A DNA stretch of 64,000 nt from Pontibacter sp. G13 (GCF_031851795.1 NZ_CP134696.1:6882001-6946000), one strand, 5' to 3'. Shown: positions 24,776 through 33,544, numbered from the stretch's first letter. Notes: a model not told the origin generated them from the letters alone. Numbers and translations: made by a program.

Positions 24776-26725
24776 TCAGATCAATGCCACATCCGCCTGA
24801 ATCTCCAAGAGGGCAGGTCCCTTGTGGGCAAACAATCGCTTGAATGCCGCATCGAGTTCTGATTTGTCCGACACTTGAATACCCAATCCTCCGCAACTGG
24901 CCGCATATTCCGCAAAGTTGGGATTGACAAGATCTGTCGCCCATTTGTCCCAGCCTCCTGCACGCTGTTCCTTGGAGATTTTTCCCAATTCTTGATTGTT
25001 GATGACGACCAACTTGATGGGCATACCGTATTTGACCACCGTTGTGAATTCCGCAAGATATTGGCACAAACCACCATCTCCTGCCACAGCTACAATTTGC
25101 CGCTGGCTCCCGACCGCAGCCCAAGCACCCATCGCCGCAGGTAGCGCAAAACCGATAGAACCCAGATACCCGGACATCAGGAAGGTGTGTTGCTCGGTCT
25201 CAAAATATCGACCGAAGGAATAGGCGTTGTTGCCCACATCCACACACATGATGGCGTTGGGATCTGCATGATGCATCAACCTGTCAAAGATGGCGATAGA
25301 GCTGATGCCTTGACCTCGATCTTGTTGCTTGAGACGCTTGGCCTTTTCTGCGCGCCAGATTTCCCAGCGGGCTGCGATTTGCTCTTCACGAGGAATTTTA
25401 TGGGCCCCTAAATCAGTCTCGGATTGAAGCAATAGTTCTACGGTCCGGGAAATTTCGCCATACACGCCGATATCGATCGGATGAAACTTGCCGATGGCCA
25501 TGGGATCAAAATCCACCTGAATGGTAGGTAGTTTGGGGGTGATGCCTGTGTGGTTGGAAAAGGAAGCCCCAAACACGATGAGCAGATCTGCCTCATTCAT
25601 GAAGTAGGAAGCGATCGGGGTTCCGCTCCTCCCCAATACTCCGCATCCGAGCGGATGACTATCCGGAATCTGGCCTTTGCCCTTGAAGGTTGTCATGACA
25701 GGACACTGTAGACGCTCTGCCAATTCGATGATGGCCGTCATGTGGAATCTCGCGCCATGGCCGACAATGATCACGGGACGTTCTGATTGGTGAATCTGTT
25801 TGATGGCTTGTTGCAACATGTCCGCAGGGGGAGCGATACTCAAGGGCACAATCCGACCTGTTGGTTCCTGAGCTTGCTCGTTTCCAGCTGGCAAGACCTG
25901 GACCTGGTCCGGAAAGGTGAGGTGGGCTACATCCCGTTGGAGGACTGCGTGCTTGATGGCAAGTGTCATAAGCTCCGAATGCCTACTTTGATGCTCGACT
26001 CTTTGGTTGAATGCCGCTACCGTCTGAAATGCCCGGACCAGATCCACCTCCTGAAAATTTCCCGTTCCCACGACCTGCGTTGCTACTTGCCCTGTCAGTG
26101 CCAAAATCGGGGCGCGGTCTACCTTGGCATCCCACAGTCCTGTAAACATATTGGTGCTTCCCGGTCCTGCAATAGCAAAACAAGCAGCAGGTTTTCCGGT
26201 GAGTTTGCCATAGGCGGATGCTGCGAATGAAGCGGCTCCCTCATGGCGGATTCCGATGAAGACTAGATTGCCTGCTACTTCTTGCCTGCGGATGGCATCT
26301 GCCAAGCCAAGATTGGAATGGCCGACCATCCCGAATACTCGATTTACGCCCCAATTGACCATCGTTTCCACCATACGATCCGTCACGGTCGGGACATGGG
26401 CAGGCTCAGGTTCCAACCCAACGAGAATAGCTTCTCCTTCGATTTTGAGCGGATAGGTCTTGAGGCCATCTTCGAATCCATCAGAACTGCCGCCGTGAGG
26501 ACAAAAATCCCACCCGTGCCACGGACATCTGAGCTGGCCATTTTCGATGGAACCTTCGCCGAGCGGACCGCCTTGGTGTGGGCATTTGTTGTCAAGTGCG
26601 GTGAATTCGCCCTTCCAGTGGGTTAGGCAAAGGTCTTTGTGACCGGCGGTAACGGTCATCACACGGGATTCAGGCAGTTCGGATTTGTCTGCCAACACTT
26701 CGTGCCAAATGAGTTGATCGGACAT
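24776..26725 (-). CDS. Rieske-fused thiamine-diphosphate enzyme, pyruvate-oxidase-like
   Basis: 649 residues. Residues 1-105 are a Rieske 2Fe-2S domain: C48-x-H50 (NKCPHQGG) and C67-x2-H70 (RCPWHGWDF). Residues ~113-649 are a complete ThDP enzyme: catalytic Glu162 (RHEGAAS), a central FAD/regulatory domain (GHGARFHM, VFGASFSNHTG) and the C-terminal ThDP motif from GDG (549-551) to NN (576-577). The body matches pyruvate oxidase/acetolactate-synthase-type proteins, which normally are ~550-590 residues without Rieske. An iron-sulfur domain could take electrons from the decarboxylated intermediate. It lies 16 bp after a second Rieske-fused gene. Function of the fusion is inferred. Confidence 0.85.
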   Translation of the reverse strand: MSDQLIWHEVLADKSELPESRVMTVTAGHKDLCLTHWKGEFTALDNKCPHQGGPLGEGSIENGQLRCPWHGWDFCPHGGSSDGFEDGLKTYPLKIEGEAILVGLEPEPAHVPTVTDRMVETMVNWGVNRVFGMVGHSNLGLADAIRRQEVAGNLVFIGIRHEGAASFAASAYGKLTGKPAACFAIAGPGSTNMFTGLWDAKVDRAPILALTGQVATQVVGTGNFQEVDLVRAFQTVAAFNQRVEHQSRHSELMTLAIKHAVLQRDVAHLTFPDQVQVLPAGNEQAQEPTGRIVPLSIAPPADMLQQAIKQIHQSERPVIIVGHGARFHMTAIIELAERLQCPVMTTFKGKGQIPDSHPLGCGVLGRSGTPIASYFMNEADLLIVFGASFSNHTGITPKLPTIQVDFDPMAIGKFHPIDIGVYGEISRTVELLLQSETDLGAHKIPREEQIAARWEIWRAEKAKRLKQQDRGQGISSIAIFDRLMHHADPNAIMCVDVGNNAYSFGRYFETEQHTFLMSGYLGSIGFALPAAMGAWAAVGSQRQIVAVAGDGGLCQYLAEFTTVVKYGMPIKLVVINNQELGKISKEQRAGGWDKWATDLVNPNFAEYAASCGGLGIQVSDKSELDAAFKRLFAHKGPALLEIQADVALI

Positions 26726-26741
26726 AGTAGGGAAGTTGAGG

Positions 26742-28352
26742 TCAGGGATTGATGCCGGCGTATGAGATTCCGGTTAGACGGTGCATCTCAAGGTCTGTGG
26801 TACTCAGGTCGTCAAAGTTGAATTTAGAAAAATGGTCATGGCCACAGGCTCGGGCGATGACCTTCATCAAATCGGTGGCTGCTTCCAAAAAAGTGGCCAA
26901 TCGTTTCGCAGATTGGTCGACAATTAATCTGCTGCGCAAATGTTCTTGTTGGGTGGCGATTCCGACCGGACAATTGTTGGTCCCACATGCCCGCATGCCC
27001 AAGCAACCAATCGCTTGAAGCGCAGCATTGGAAATGGCCACAGCGTCCGCACCAAGCATGAGAGCCTTCGCGAAATCTTCAGGCACACGCAGTCCACCCG
27101 TAATGACCAAGGTGATGTCCTTCCTGCCCAAGAGATCCAGATGCTTCCTCGCCCGGGCCAAGGCTGGAATTGTAGGGACGTTGATATTGTCCCGCAAAAT
27201 GGTCGGAGCAGAACCAGTCCCTCCGCCTCTGCCATCCAGAATCAGATAGTCCGCCCCGGCATCTAAGGCAAATTCAATGTCTGCTTCGACATGACTGGCC
27301 GCCAGCTTAAAGCCTACGGGGATTCCACCGGTCTTATCCCGTACCTGCTCGGCAAATGCCCGGAAATCCGCAGGCGTTCGCATATCTGTGAAGGTGGCAG
27401 GAGAAATGGCAGTTTGTCCGACGGGAAGCCCCCGAACTTCGGCGATCTCTGGCGTTACCTTGTGTCCCGGAAGGTGGCCGCCAGTCCCTGTTTTGGCACC
27501 TTGACCTGCCTTGAAGTGAAAGGCTTTGGAGGCTATCACCTTGTCCCAGGAGAACCCAAATTTGGCGGATGCCAATTCATAGAAATACCTTGAATTGTGA
27601 GATTGTTCATCCGGCAATGCGCCGCCTTCTCCCGAACAAATCCCCGTTCCGGCCATTTCTGCTCCTTTCGAAAGCGCAGTTTTGGCTTCCTTGGACAATG
27701 CTCCAAAACTCATGTCGGACACAAACAGGGGGATGTCCAACATCAAAGGTTTTTGAGCATTGGGACCGATGACAACAGAAGTTCCAACCTCATGGTCGTC
27801 CAGCAACGGATGGCTGGAAAGTTGGGCAGGAAGAAATTGAATCTGTTCCCACTTGGGCAATAAGTTGCGATCCACCCCCATACTGGCCGAAGGACCGTGG
27901 TGGCCATATTGAGAAAGTCCATTTTTGGCCAGAGTGTGAATGTATCCAGTGTAGGGCTCAGTGGATTCGGGATGGGTGTCTGCATATTGGCCTTGATATT
28001 CCTCCCGATTGAAAGGCTGGGGATGGTGCAGGAGGTATTCGTCGATGTCAGCTTCGTTCAGCCAGATATGACCTTCGCGAATTTCATGGGTGAATTTTTG
28101 GAGGAATTCAGATGAATTGTAGGAACTGACCCCGGTGTCGTACCGATAATCCCAGCCGTGAAGTCCGCAGATGAGATTGTCGCCTTGGACAAATCCGTCT
28201 GCCAATAGAGCCCCCCGATGAAGACACCTGCCATACAGCACGGAAACTTCATCGTCGTAACGGATGACAACTAGATCCAATCCCTTGACTTGGAGAGGCG
28301 TAGGGGTCCGATCCTCGAGAGAATCGAAAGAAAGCGTTTTGAGGAATGCCAT
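26742..28352 (-). CDS. Rieske-fused FMN glutamate-synthase-like protein
   Basis: 536 residues. The N-terminal Rieske domain has C43-x-H45 (RCLHRG) and C62-x2-H65 (ICGLHGW). From about 165 on is the FMN-binding central domain of glutamate synthase: FVSDMSFGALS, GQGAKTGTGGHLPG (283-296), DYLILDGRGGGTG and the 3Fe-4S site C450, C456, C461 (GCLGMRACGTNNCPVGIAT). The glutaminase and beta-helix domains are absent, as in stand-alone GltS-domain proteins. Such proteins may oxidise or reduce an amine-containing substrate with FMN. Directly upstream of the Rieske-ThDP gene in one transcript; a TetR gene precedes both. Confidence 0.88.
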   Translation of the reverse strand: MAFLKTLSFDSLEDRTPTPLQVKGLDLVVIRYDDEVSVLYGRCLHRGALLADGFVQGDNLICGLHGWDYRYDTGVSSYNSSEFLQKFTHEIREGHIWLNEADIDEYLLHHPQPFNREEYQGQYADTHPESTEPYTGYIHTLAKNGLSQYGHHGPSASMGVDRNLLPKWEQIQFLPAQLSSHPLLDDHEVGTSVVIGPNAQKPLMLDIPLFVSDMSFGALSKEAKTALSKGAEMAGTGICSGEGGALPDEQSHNSRYFYELASAKFGFSWDKVIASKAFHFKAGQGAKTGTGGHLPGHKVTPEIAEVRGLPVGQTAISPATFTDMRTPADFRAFAEQVRDKTGGIPVGFKLAASHVEADIEFALDAGADYLILDGRGGGTGSAPTILRDNINVPTIPALARARKHLDLLGRKDITLVITGGLRVPEDFAKALMLGADAVAISNAALQAIGCLGMRACGTNNCPVGIATQQEHLRSRLIVDQSAKRLATFLEAATDLMKVIARACGHDHFSKFNFDDLSTTDLEMHRLTGISYAGINP

Positions 28353-28453
28353 AGTAGCGGTGAGTAGGGTATTTTTCTGAAACTATGGCTATTTGGGTAG
28401 AATTCTGAATCGATATGCCTGAAAATTGACAATGAATATAGTGGTCGATGGAT

Positions 28454-29095
28454 TTAGCTTTCAGTGGGAACGGAATCTTCCAATAGGGGCTTGAGCAATT
28501 GTTTGCCTTGGGAGCTCAAATAGGGATACATCATGGAAAGTAATTGATTCGACTGATAACCAATATCTTCTGGGCTGATGTTGCTGCTCAGATACAATTT
28601 CGAAGCATAAATCCAGGTGTTGCTGTACGCAATCATTCGTTCCCCCAAATCATGAAACTGACGAGAAAATTCAGGTTCTAGCATCAAACCTAACTGCCTC
28701 AATTGTCCAAATAAGTATGTATAGCCTGCCTTCCTTTTTTGATAGGCTCCTTCAAAGTGCGCTCTTACATTCGGATGATCCTTCAGCAGAAAATGCATAT
28801 CCGTCCAGAAGAATCGGTACTGAACCATCACTTCCATGCTTGTCCGTATGTCTGATTGGATGGCCTCAAAAGTGAACGTGTGGTTGGGCAATTCGTCTAC
28901 GCGTCGATCAAAGATTCCCACCATTTCAAAGTACAATGCCTCGAATATGTCTGAACGCTTTTTGAAGTGATAATTCAGATTCCCTGAGCTCATGCCCAAT
29001 TCCTGTGCGATCATCCGGATCGTGACTTGGGCAAATCCCTGCTGATTAAATAGCGTTCTTGCCGTGTCTAGAATCAATTGGCGTTTTTTACTCAT
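28454..29095 (-). CDS. TetR family transcriptional regulator
   Basis: 213 residues. The N-terminal HTH is clear: RQLILDTARTLFNQQGFAQ, TIRMIAQELGMSSGNLNYHF with the family's aromatic NYHF end. The C-terminal part is a helical ligand domain with many aromatics (YRFFWTDMHFLLKDHPNV). It is divergent from an alpha/beta hydrolase and upstream, on the same strand, of the two Rieske-fused genes (101 bp gap). The 55-bp space with the hydrolase carries two 15-bp direct repeats that probably are its binding sites. Ligand unknown. Confidence 0.9.
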   Translation of the reverse strand: MSKKRQLILDTARTLFNQQGFAQVTIRMIAQELGMSSGNLNYHFKKRSDIFEALYFEMVGIFDRRVDELPNHTFTFEAIQSDIRTSMEVMVQYRFFWTDMHFLLKDHPNVRAHFEGAYQKRKAGYTYLFGQLRQLGLMLEPEFSRQFHDLGERMIAYSNTWIYASKLYLSSNISPEDIGYQSNQLLSMMYPYLSSQGKQLLKPLLEDSVPTES

Positions 29096-29097
29096 TG

Positions 29098-29140
29098 GTA
29101 AACTTGTCCTAATTTGAATTTATTAGTAAACTTGTCCTAA
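29098..29140. promoter_or_regulatory. Two direct repeats between divergent TetR and hydrolase genes
   Basis: GTAAACTTGTCCTAA occurs at 29098-29112 and exactly again at 29126-29140, a 28-bp period. Each contains TAAACTTG, one change from the -7 consensus TAnnTTTG. The first copy ends 3 bp from the TetR start and the second 10 bp from the hydrolase start, fitting an operator/promoter pair. Confidence 0.55.
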
Positions 29141-29150
29141 AATTAGGCAA

Positions 29151-30035
29151 ATGATGGATTTCTTCAAATCGCAGGAAGGAAAAGCTGAAATATTGGATCT
29201 CTATGATCGCAAGCTCGAATCGTTGGAATTGGAGGTGGAGTCCCAAACAGTGGAAACCGCGTTTGGGAGGACACATGTTCTAGTCACTGGCCCCAAGGAT
29301 GGGCCGCCCCTGATGATCGTCCATGGTTCCAATGGCTGTGCACCGATTGCATTCGAAACCTATCCCAATCTGGCTAAGCAGTTTCGAGTTTATGCGGTGG
29401 ATGTATTGGCTCAGCCCAATCGCAGTCAGGGAGTTCGGATGAGTATGTCTGACGATTCATACGGGCAATGGATGAATGAGCTGCTGGGCAAGCTGAACCT
29501 CCAATCAGTGGTTTTGGTGGGCTTTTCATTTGGGGGCCTTGTCATCCTCAAAACGCTTGAAAACGATGAATCACGCATTCAGGAGGTATTTCTCGCGGCA
29601 CCCGCCTACATCGCAAATGGGAATCCACTCAAGGCGATGTTCAAGATGTTCATCCCCATGAAGCGGTACATGAAAACGCTCAACCGAAAGTATGTAGACC
29701 GATTTCTTGCAGAGATTTTCACTGCCAGAGATGAGTTTGCGATGGCTTACTTGCCAGCGGTATTCCAACATTTTGAGATGGATTTCACCCCCGTTCCTAC
29801 CATCGCCACGGCTGCGGCTCAGCAAATCCAAACTCCCATACACCTTTTCGGGGCAGGGCAAGATTTGATTTTTCCCGGCCGAAAAGTACTCAAGCGCGCC
29901 CAAAAGATTTTTCCTTCCCTCAAATCAGCTGTGCTGCTCGAATCCTCCAAACATGTCCAAAATCGAGTCGACAATGACCGGATTGAACAGGCTGTTTTGG
30001 CCTCGTTTCAAATAACACTTGGTTCCCTCAAATAA
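29151..30035 (+). CDS. Alpha/beta hydrolase
   Basis: 294 residues. The fold begins TVETAFGRTHVLVTGPKDGPP, and HGSNGCAPIAFE carries the oxyanion-hole HG. The nucleophile elbow is VGFSFGGLVIL (Ser in G-F-S-F-G), the acid is likely in FGAGQDLIFPG (Asp), and His is in LESSKHVQNR. It is cytoplasmic. Family members are esterases, lactonases or haloalkane-type enzymes; substrate unknown. Divergent from a TetR regulator that probably controls it; the regulator's own operon holds two Rieske-fused redox enzymes, so the hydrolase may supply or remove a substrate of that pathway. Confidence 0.82.
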   Translation: MMDFFKSQEGKAEILDLYDRKLESLELEVESQTVETAFGRTHVLVTGPKDGPPLMIVHGSNGCAPIAFETYPNLAKQFRVYAVDVLAQPNRSQGVRMSMSDDSYGQWMNELLGKLNLQSVVLVGFSFGGLVILKTLENDESRIQEVFLAAPAYIANGNPLKAMFKMFIPMKRYMKTLNRKYVDRFLAEIFTARDEFAMAYLPAVFQHFEMDFTPVPTIATAAAQQIQTPIHLFGAGQDLIFPGRKVLKRAQKIFPSLKSAVLLESSKHVQNRVDNDRIEQAVLASFQITLGSLK

Positions 30036-30194
30036 GGGTATGTATGAATTTTCTGTCCAAACCTCTGATTGATAGGAGGTTTGGAATGGGGTGGGGGAGG
30101 GCAACAGTCCGATTGCCCCTTTTTATGATAATAATATTTGCAAAAAAGATCGTGAACGATTTAATTGCGCTCGATTTTTTAATGAATACAACAA

Positions 30195-30626
30195 ATGAAA
30201 CAGTTATTTCAAACCAAAGCCACAGCCATTGGCGGAAGAAATGGCCACGTACGGAGCGAGGATGGGGTGATCGACATGGATGTCCGGATTCCTACAATGA
30301 TGGGCGGTGAAGGAGGTGCTTTTACCAATCCTGAGCAGCTGTTCGCAGCGGGATATGCGGCATGTTTCGACAACGCCCTGATTCACGTAGCCCGACTCCA
30401 GAAAGTACAGGTACAGACTGAGACCACTGCTACTGTGGGATTGGCGATGAATGCCGACCAGACTTTCGCTTTGACGGTAGCCTTGGCCGTGAAGCTGGAA
30501 GGGGTAGACGCCGAGGTGGCCCAGCAATTGGTGAACAAAGCCCATGCGACCTGTCCGTACTCCAATGCCATCCGTGGCAATGTAGACGTACAGATTGAAG
30601 TGCTTCCCGCCCCGGTTCAGGCCTAA
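30195..30626 (+). CDS. ohr: Organic hydroperoxide resistance protein
   Basis: 143 residues, normal Ohr length. The two catalytic cysteines are C57 (AACFDNAL) and C120 (ATCPYSNA), with the conserved Arg in RIPTMMGGEGG. The enzyme reduces organic hydroperoxides with a lipoyl- or thiol-based donor in the cytoplasm. An inverted repeat, ATCGTGAACGAT (30149-30160), lies 35 bp upstream. An OhrR-type MarR gene follows, separated by a terminator. Confidence 0.92.
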   Translation: MKQLFQTKATAIGGRNGHVRSEDGVIDMDVRIPTMMGGEGGAFTNPEQLFAAGYAACFDNALIHVARLQKVQVQTETTATVGLAMNADQTFALTVALAVKLEGVDAEVAQQLVNKAHATCPYSNAIRGNVDVQIEVLPAPVQA

Positions 30627-30700
30627 TCCTATTTTGAGATGTGTTAAAAATTTTTGCGCTTCCTAGTGGGTTCGCGATTCACCACAGGGAGTACATTCAG

Positions 30701-30736
30701 AAAAGGAGGGAGATAGCCGGCTTCCTCCTTTTTTTA
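30701..30736 (+). terminator. Terminator after ohr
   Basis: AAAAGGAGG (30701-30709) pairs with CCTCCTTTT (30724-30732), with a 14-nt loop and a T-run continuing to 30736. Confidence 0.78.
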
Positions 30737-30982
30737 TGTGTCGAACATGAGCAGACTGATGATTTTGGTGTGTCCAGCGTTCGGAGATGAATGTCGTTCT
30801 ATGCCTGGATATGGATATCACTGAGTCTTGCTCTAGGAGGTTCACAGCTTTCCTCAGACCACGCTGGGGCTCGGTCCCGCTATGCTCCAGTAATACAGCA
30901 AAGCCTCATCTTTCAGGCCTACCACACCTCCCTAGCAAGTAGTCCATTTGATACATCAAGAGCCTTGCATGTAGAATATCCG

Positions 30983-30990
30983 TACCTTTG
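30983..30990 (+). promoter_or_regulatory. -7 promoter box of ohrR
   Basis: TACCTTTG is an exact match to the Bacteroidota TAnnTTTG element, 4 bp before the ATG at 30995. A TTG at 30965-30967 could be the -33 element. Transcription would begin at or near the start codon, giving a leaderless mRNA. Confidence 0.5.
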
Positions 30991-30994
30991 GCCT

Positions 30995-31459
30995 ATGATC
31001 GAAGAACAGCTCAAACTATCCAATCAAATCTGCTTCCCGATGTATGCCGTCTCCCGGCTACTGACCAAAACCTATAAGCCCTACCTTGAGGCGATCGATC
31101 TCACCTATCCTCAATACCTCGTGATGATGGTGCTATGGGAGACAGATGGCATTCCCGTCAAAGAAATTTCTGCCAAACTCATCCTTGAAAGCAACACCCT
31201 CACCCCGCTACTAAAGCGCCTAGAACAGAAAGGCCTACTCCAAAGATCCCGCTCCCAATCCGACGAACGAACCGTCATCATCCAATTGACAAAAGCCGGA
31301 CAAGACCTCCAAACCCAAGCAGCCCACATCCCCTTCCAAATCACCAGCCACCTCAACACTGACAACATTTCCCTCCAACAACTCCTCCAAGTCAAAGAAA
31401 TCCTCAATACCTGGATCACCCAACTTACCGACCCCCAATCCCCCCCCCACACTTCCTAA
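30995..31459 (+). CDS. ohrR: OhrR-type MarR regulator
   Basis: 154 residues from the ATG at 30995. The peroxide-sensing Cys13 lies in the OhrR hallmark LKLSNQICFPMYAVSR. The winged helix follows (YPQYLVMMVLWE, SNTLTPLLKRLEQKGLL, RSQSDERTVIIQLTKAG). Oxidation of this cysteine releases OhrR from the ohr promoter. The C-terminus (DPQSPPHTS) runs into the C/A satellite that begins right after the stop, so the last few codons may be drifting with the repeat. ohr lies 368 bp upstream. Confidence 0.9.
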   Translation: MIEEQLKLSNQICFPMYAVSRLLTKTYKPYLEAIDLTYPQYLVMMVLWETDGIPVKEISAKLILESNTLTPLLKRLEQKGLLQRSRSQSDERTVIIQLTKAGQDLQTQAAHIPFQITSHLNTDNISLQQLLQVKEILNTWITQLTDPQSPPHTS

Positions 31460-31718
31460 CCCCCCCCCACCCCCACACCCCCACACCCCCACACCCCCAC
31501 ACCCCCACACCCCCACACCCCCACACCCCCCCACACCCCCACACCCACACCCACACACCCACACACCCACACCCCACACCCCACACACCCCCACACCCAC
31601 ACACCCACACACCCACACACCCACACACCCACACACCCCACACACCCCACACCCACACACCCCACACACCCCACACACCCCACACACCCCACACACCCCA
31701 CACACCCACACACCCCAC
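31460..31718. repeat. C/A-only satellite (minus strand: G-rich, GGGGGTGT-type repeats)
   Basis: About 259 bp on the + strand contain only C and A. Eight-base units CCCCCACA dominate the left part, then CCCACACA and CCCCACACA units follow. The minus strand reads GGGGGTGT repeatedly, with four or more G-runs in close spacing, suitable for G-quadruplex formation. It begins right after the ohrR stop. Open frames on the minus strand here (Cys/Gly/Val repeats) are composition artefacts. Confidence 0.93.
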
Positions 31719-31726
31719 CTCCCCAG

Positions 31727-31750
31727 CCTCTGTGCCCTCTGTGGTTACCC
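31727..31750 (+). repeat. Dispersed C-rich repeat, single copy
   Basis: CCTCTGTGCCCTCTGTGGTT, then ACCC. The same phrase occurs at 33358-33380 and as a tandem array at 42150-42331, always in C-rich intergenic DNA on the same strand. On the other strand it reads AACCACAGAGGGCACAGAGG. Confidence 0.75.
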
Positions 31751-31855
31751 CCCACACACCCCACCCCACACCCCCCAACCCCCAACCCCACACAAAATTG
31801 AACCACTCCCTCCCCACACGTGTATCCCCTCCGCAAAACCCTCAACCTAACCTCA

Positions 31856-32626
31856 ATGCTCGGTGCCACCATCGGAGATATCATCGGTTCACGCTTTGAA
31901 AAGCACAACCACAAATCCAAGCACTTCGAATTATTCACCTCCCAGTGCAGATTCACGGATGATTCCGTCCTGACTTGGGCAGTAGCTCATGCATTGCTCA
32001 AAAATGAACCCTTTGATAAATCTCTGAAATCCTTTGCCAGAAATTATCCCTTCGCCGGTTATGGCAATACCTTCAAGAAGTGGGTGCTTGGTCTGATTTC
32101 CGGCCCATACCATTCTTGGGGAAATGGTTCAGCGATGCGAGTAAGTCCAGTAGGGTATGCCTTCCAGAATCTTGAGAGAACACTCTTTGTAGCAGAAAAA
32201 AGTGCATCAGTCACCCACAATCACCCCGAAGGAATCAAAGGTGCTCAAGCCATTGCCGGAGCCATTTGGCTAGCCAGACACGGCAAAACCAAGGCCCAAA
32301 TCAGATTCTTTCTTGAACATGCTATCGGGTATGATTTGTCTTTTACCTTGGACGAGATTCGGCCTGAATATAGGTTTGACGTAAGTTGCCAAGGGTCTGT
32401 ACCTCAGGCTATCGTAGCCTTTCTCGAAGCAAAAGATTTCGAGGATGCCATCAGAAATGCCATATCCATAGGGGGAGATAGTGATACGATTGCCAGTATG
32501 GCTGGGGCCCTCGCGGAAGCATATTGGGGAGATATTCCTAACTGGATTTCTCAGAGCGCGCAATCCTACATTCCTGACACCCAGTGGACGCTCATACAAA
32601 CCTTCTATCGGAAATTTTCCAAATGA
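31856..32626 (+). CDS. ADP-ribosylglycohydrolase family protein
   Basis: 256 residues from the ATG at 31856. Both metal-binding motifs of the DraG/ARH family are present: TDDS (34-37, in RFTDDSVLTWAVA) and GGDSDTIASMAGALAEAY near the C-terminus; the N-terminal GATIGDIIGSRFE is also typical. The family removes ADP-ribose from proteins or small molecules with two Mg ions. No matching ADP-ribosyltransferase is visible nearby. A macro-domain protein occurs 7.5 kb upstream. The short leader (31719-31855) contains the end of the C-rich repeat region. Confidence 0.9.
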   Translation: MLGATIGDIIGSRFEKHNHKSKHFELFTSQCRFTDDSVLTWAVAHALLKNEPFDKSLKSFARNYPFAGYGNTFKKWVLGLISGPYHSWGNGSAMRVSPVGYAFQNLERTLFVAEKSASVTHNHPEGIKGAQAIAGAIWLARHGKTKAQIRFFLEHAIGYDLSFTLDEIRPEYRFDVSCQGSVPQAIVAFLEAKDFEDAIRNAISIGGDSDTIASMAGALAEAYWGDIPNWISQSAQSYIPDTQWTLIQTFYRKFSK

Positions 32627-32700
32627 ACTGACGAAAGCCAATTAGAGATAAAATTTATATATTGGACAGAAGTGTTTTTTTGATCCTTCTTTTCTGGATT

Positions 32701-33219
32701 ATGAAATATTATCTATTGTTTGTTGCCCTCCTTTCCCTTACATCTTGTAATACCTCCGAGGAAGCCCCTTATTCAGAGGTCGTGAGAAAACTGGTGATTG
32801 ATCTCTCAAAGTGCGAGAAACATTTGAATTGGTATTTTGACCATGGTTCGGTTATTCCTCCCGCTAGAAGAATTTTCCATGAATTGGTTGAAAAAGCTTC
32901 GATAAGAGAGCTAACCTTGATGTGCGAATCGCCCATTCCCCTGATTCGCTGTTATGGATTTGAGGCCCTCCTTTTGAGAAAATCCCCGACATTTATCCAA
33001 ATTCTCCATCAGCACACTCAGGATACTACCGAAGTCCAAGTGCTCCGAGGTTGTTTTTCCATGGATTATCCCGTCTCAGTGGTCTATTGGGAATTGGTAG
33101 AAGATGAATATCCTTATTTAGATAGATGGCCTATTTCCCACCATGAAATGGCAAAATTGGAATCCTTGATAGAACTACAAAATCTCCATCGAACCGAGCA
33201 AAACAAAATCATCCCATAA
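32701..33219 (+). CDS. Putative lipoprotein
   Basis: 172 residues from the ATG at 32701. A signal peptide with a lipobox (LLSLTSC, Cys at residue 16) makes it a probable outer-membrane or periplasmic lipoprotein. The rest is helical, with ESPIPLIRCYGFEALLLRKSP, a pattern like a HEAT/armadillo-type repeat. Function unknown. A TATATTGG promoter-like box lies about 45 bp upstream. Confidence 0.6.
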   Translation: MKYYLLFVALLSLTSCNTSEEAPYSEVVRKLVIDLSKCEKHLNWYFDHGSVIPPARRIFHELVEKASIRELTLMCESPIPLIRCYGFEALLLRKSPTFIQILHQHTQDTTEVQVLRGCFSMDYPVSVVYWELVEDEYPYLDRWPISHHEMAKLESLIELQNLHRTEQNKIIP

Positions 33220-33325
33220 TCTCCCGATTCTCCAAATTCACCCTGCCCAGTTCTCCCTTCCCAAATCCACTACACCCAGCCCCGTACACCCCACACCGAC
33301 TCAAACACCACCCACCCACACTCCA

Positions 33326-33386
33326 CTCTCCGTGGTAAACTCCCACCCCAAAAAAAATCTCCGTGCCCTCTGTGGTTAACTCCCCC
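33326..33386 (+). repeat. Dispersed C-rich repeat, two adjacent degenerate copies
   Basis: CTCTCCGTGGTAAACTCCCA (33326-33345) is followed by an A-run and then CTCCGTGCCCTCTGTGGTTA (33359-33378) with ACTCCCCCC. Both match the phrase at 31727 and the array at 42150. The surrounding 33220-33544 contains no gene; it is C-rich and G-poor on the + strand, similar to the satellite at 31460. Confidence 0.7.
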
Positions 33387-33544
33387 CTCCTCTGCATCAA
33401 AAACAATTGTTGATAACTCACCCCCAATCGGTGGATTTCGCCTCCAATTTCTATCCCCTTCTTCCTAACTTCCCTCATACTTCATCATGCTTTGTGGAGC
33501 ACCCACGAGCATTTCCCACAATCATCCAACTCATTTTACCACTC

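Noticed and set aside
24426-25124. Cys/Gly/Arg-rich 232-residue minus-strand frame
   Set aside because: Overlaps the ThDP enzyme in another frame and the kinase antisense; composition is a frame artefact.
31235-31956. Long minus-strand frames with repeated Val-Cys-Gly
   Set aside because: They translate the G-rich strand of the C/A satellite in all frames; no start context, no family, composition entirely set by the repeat.
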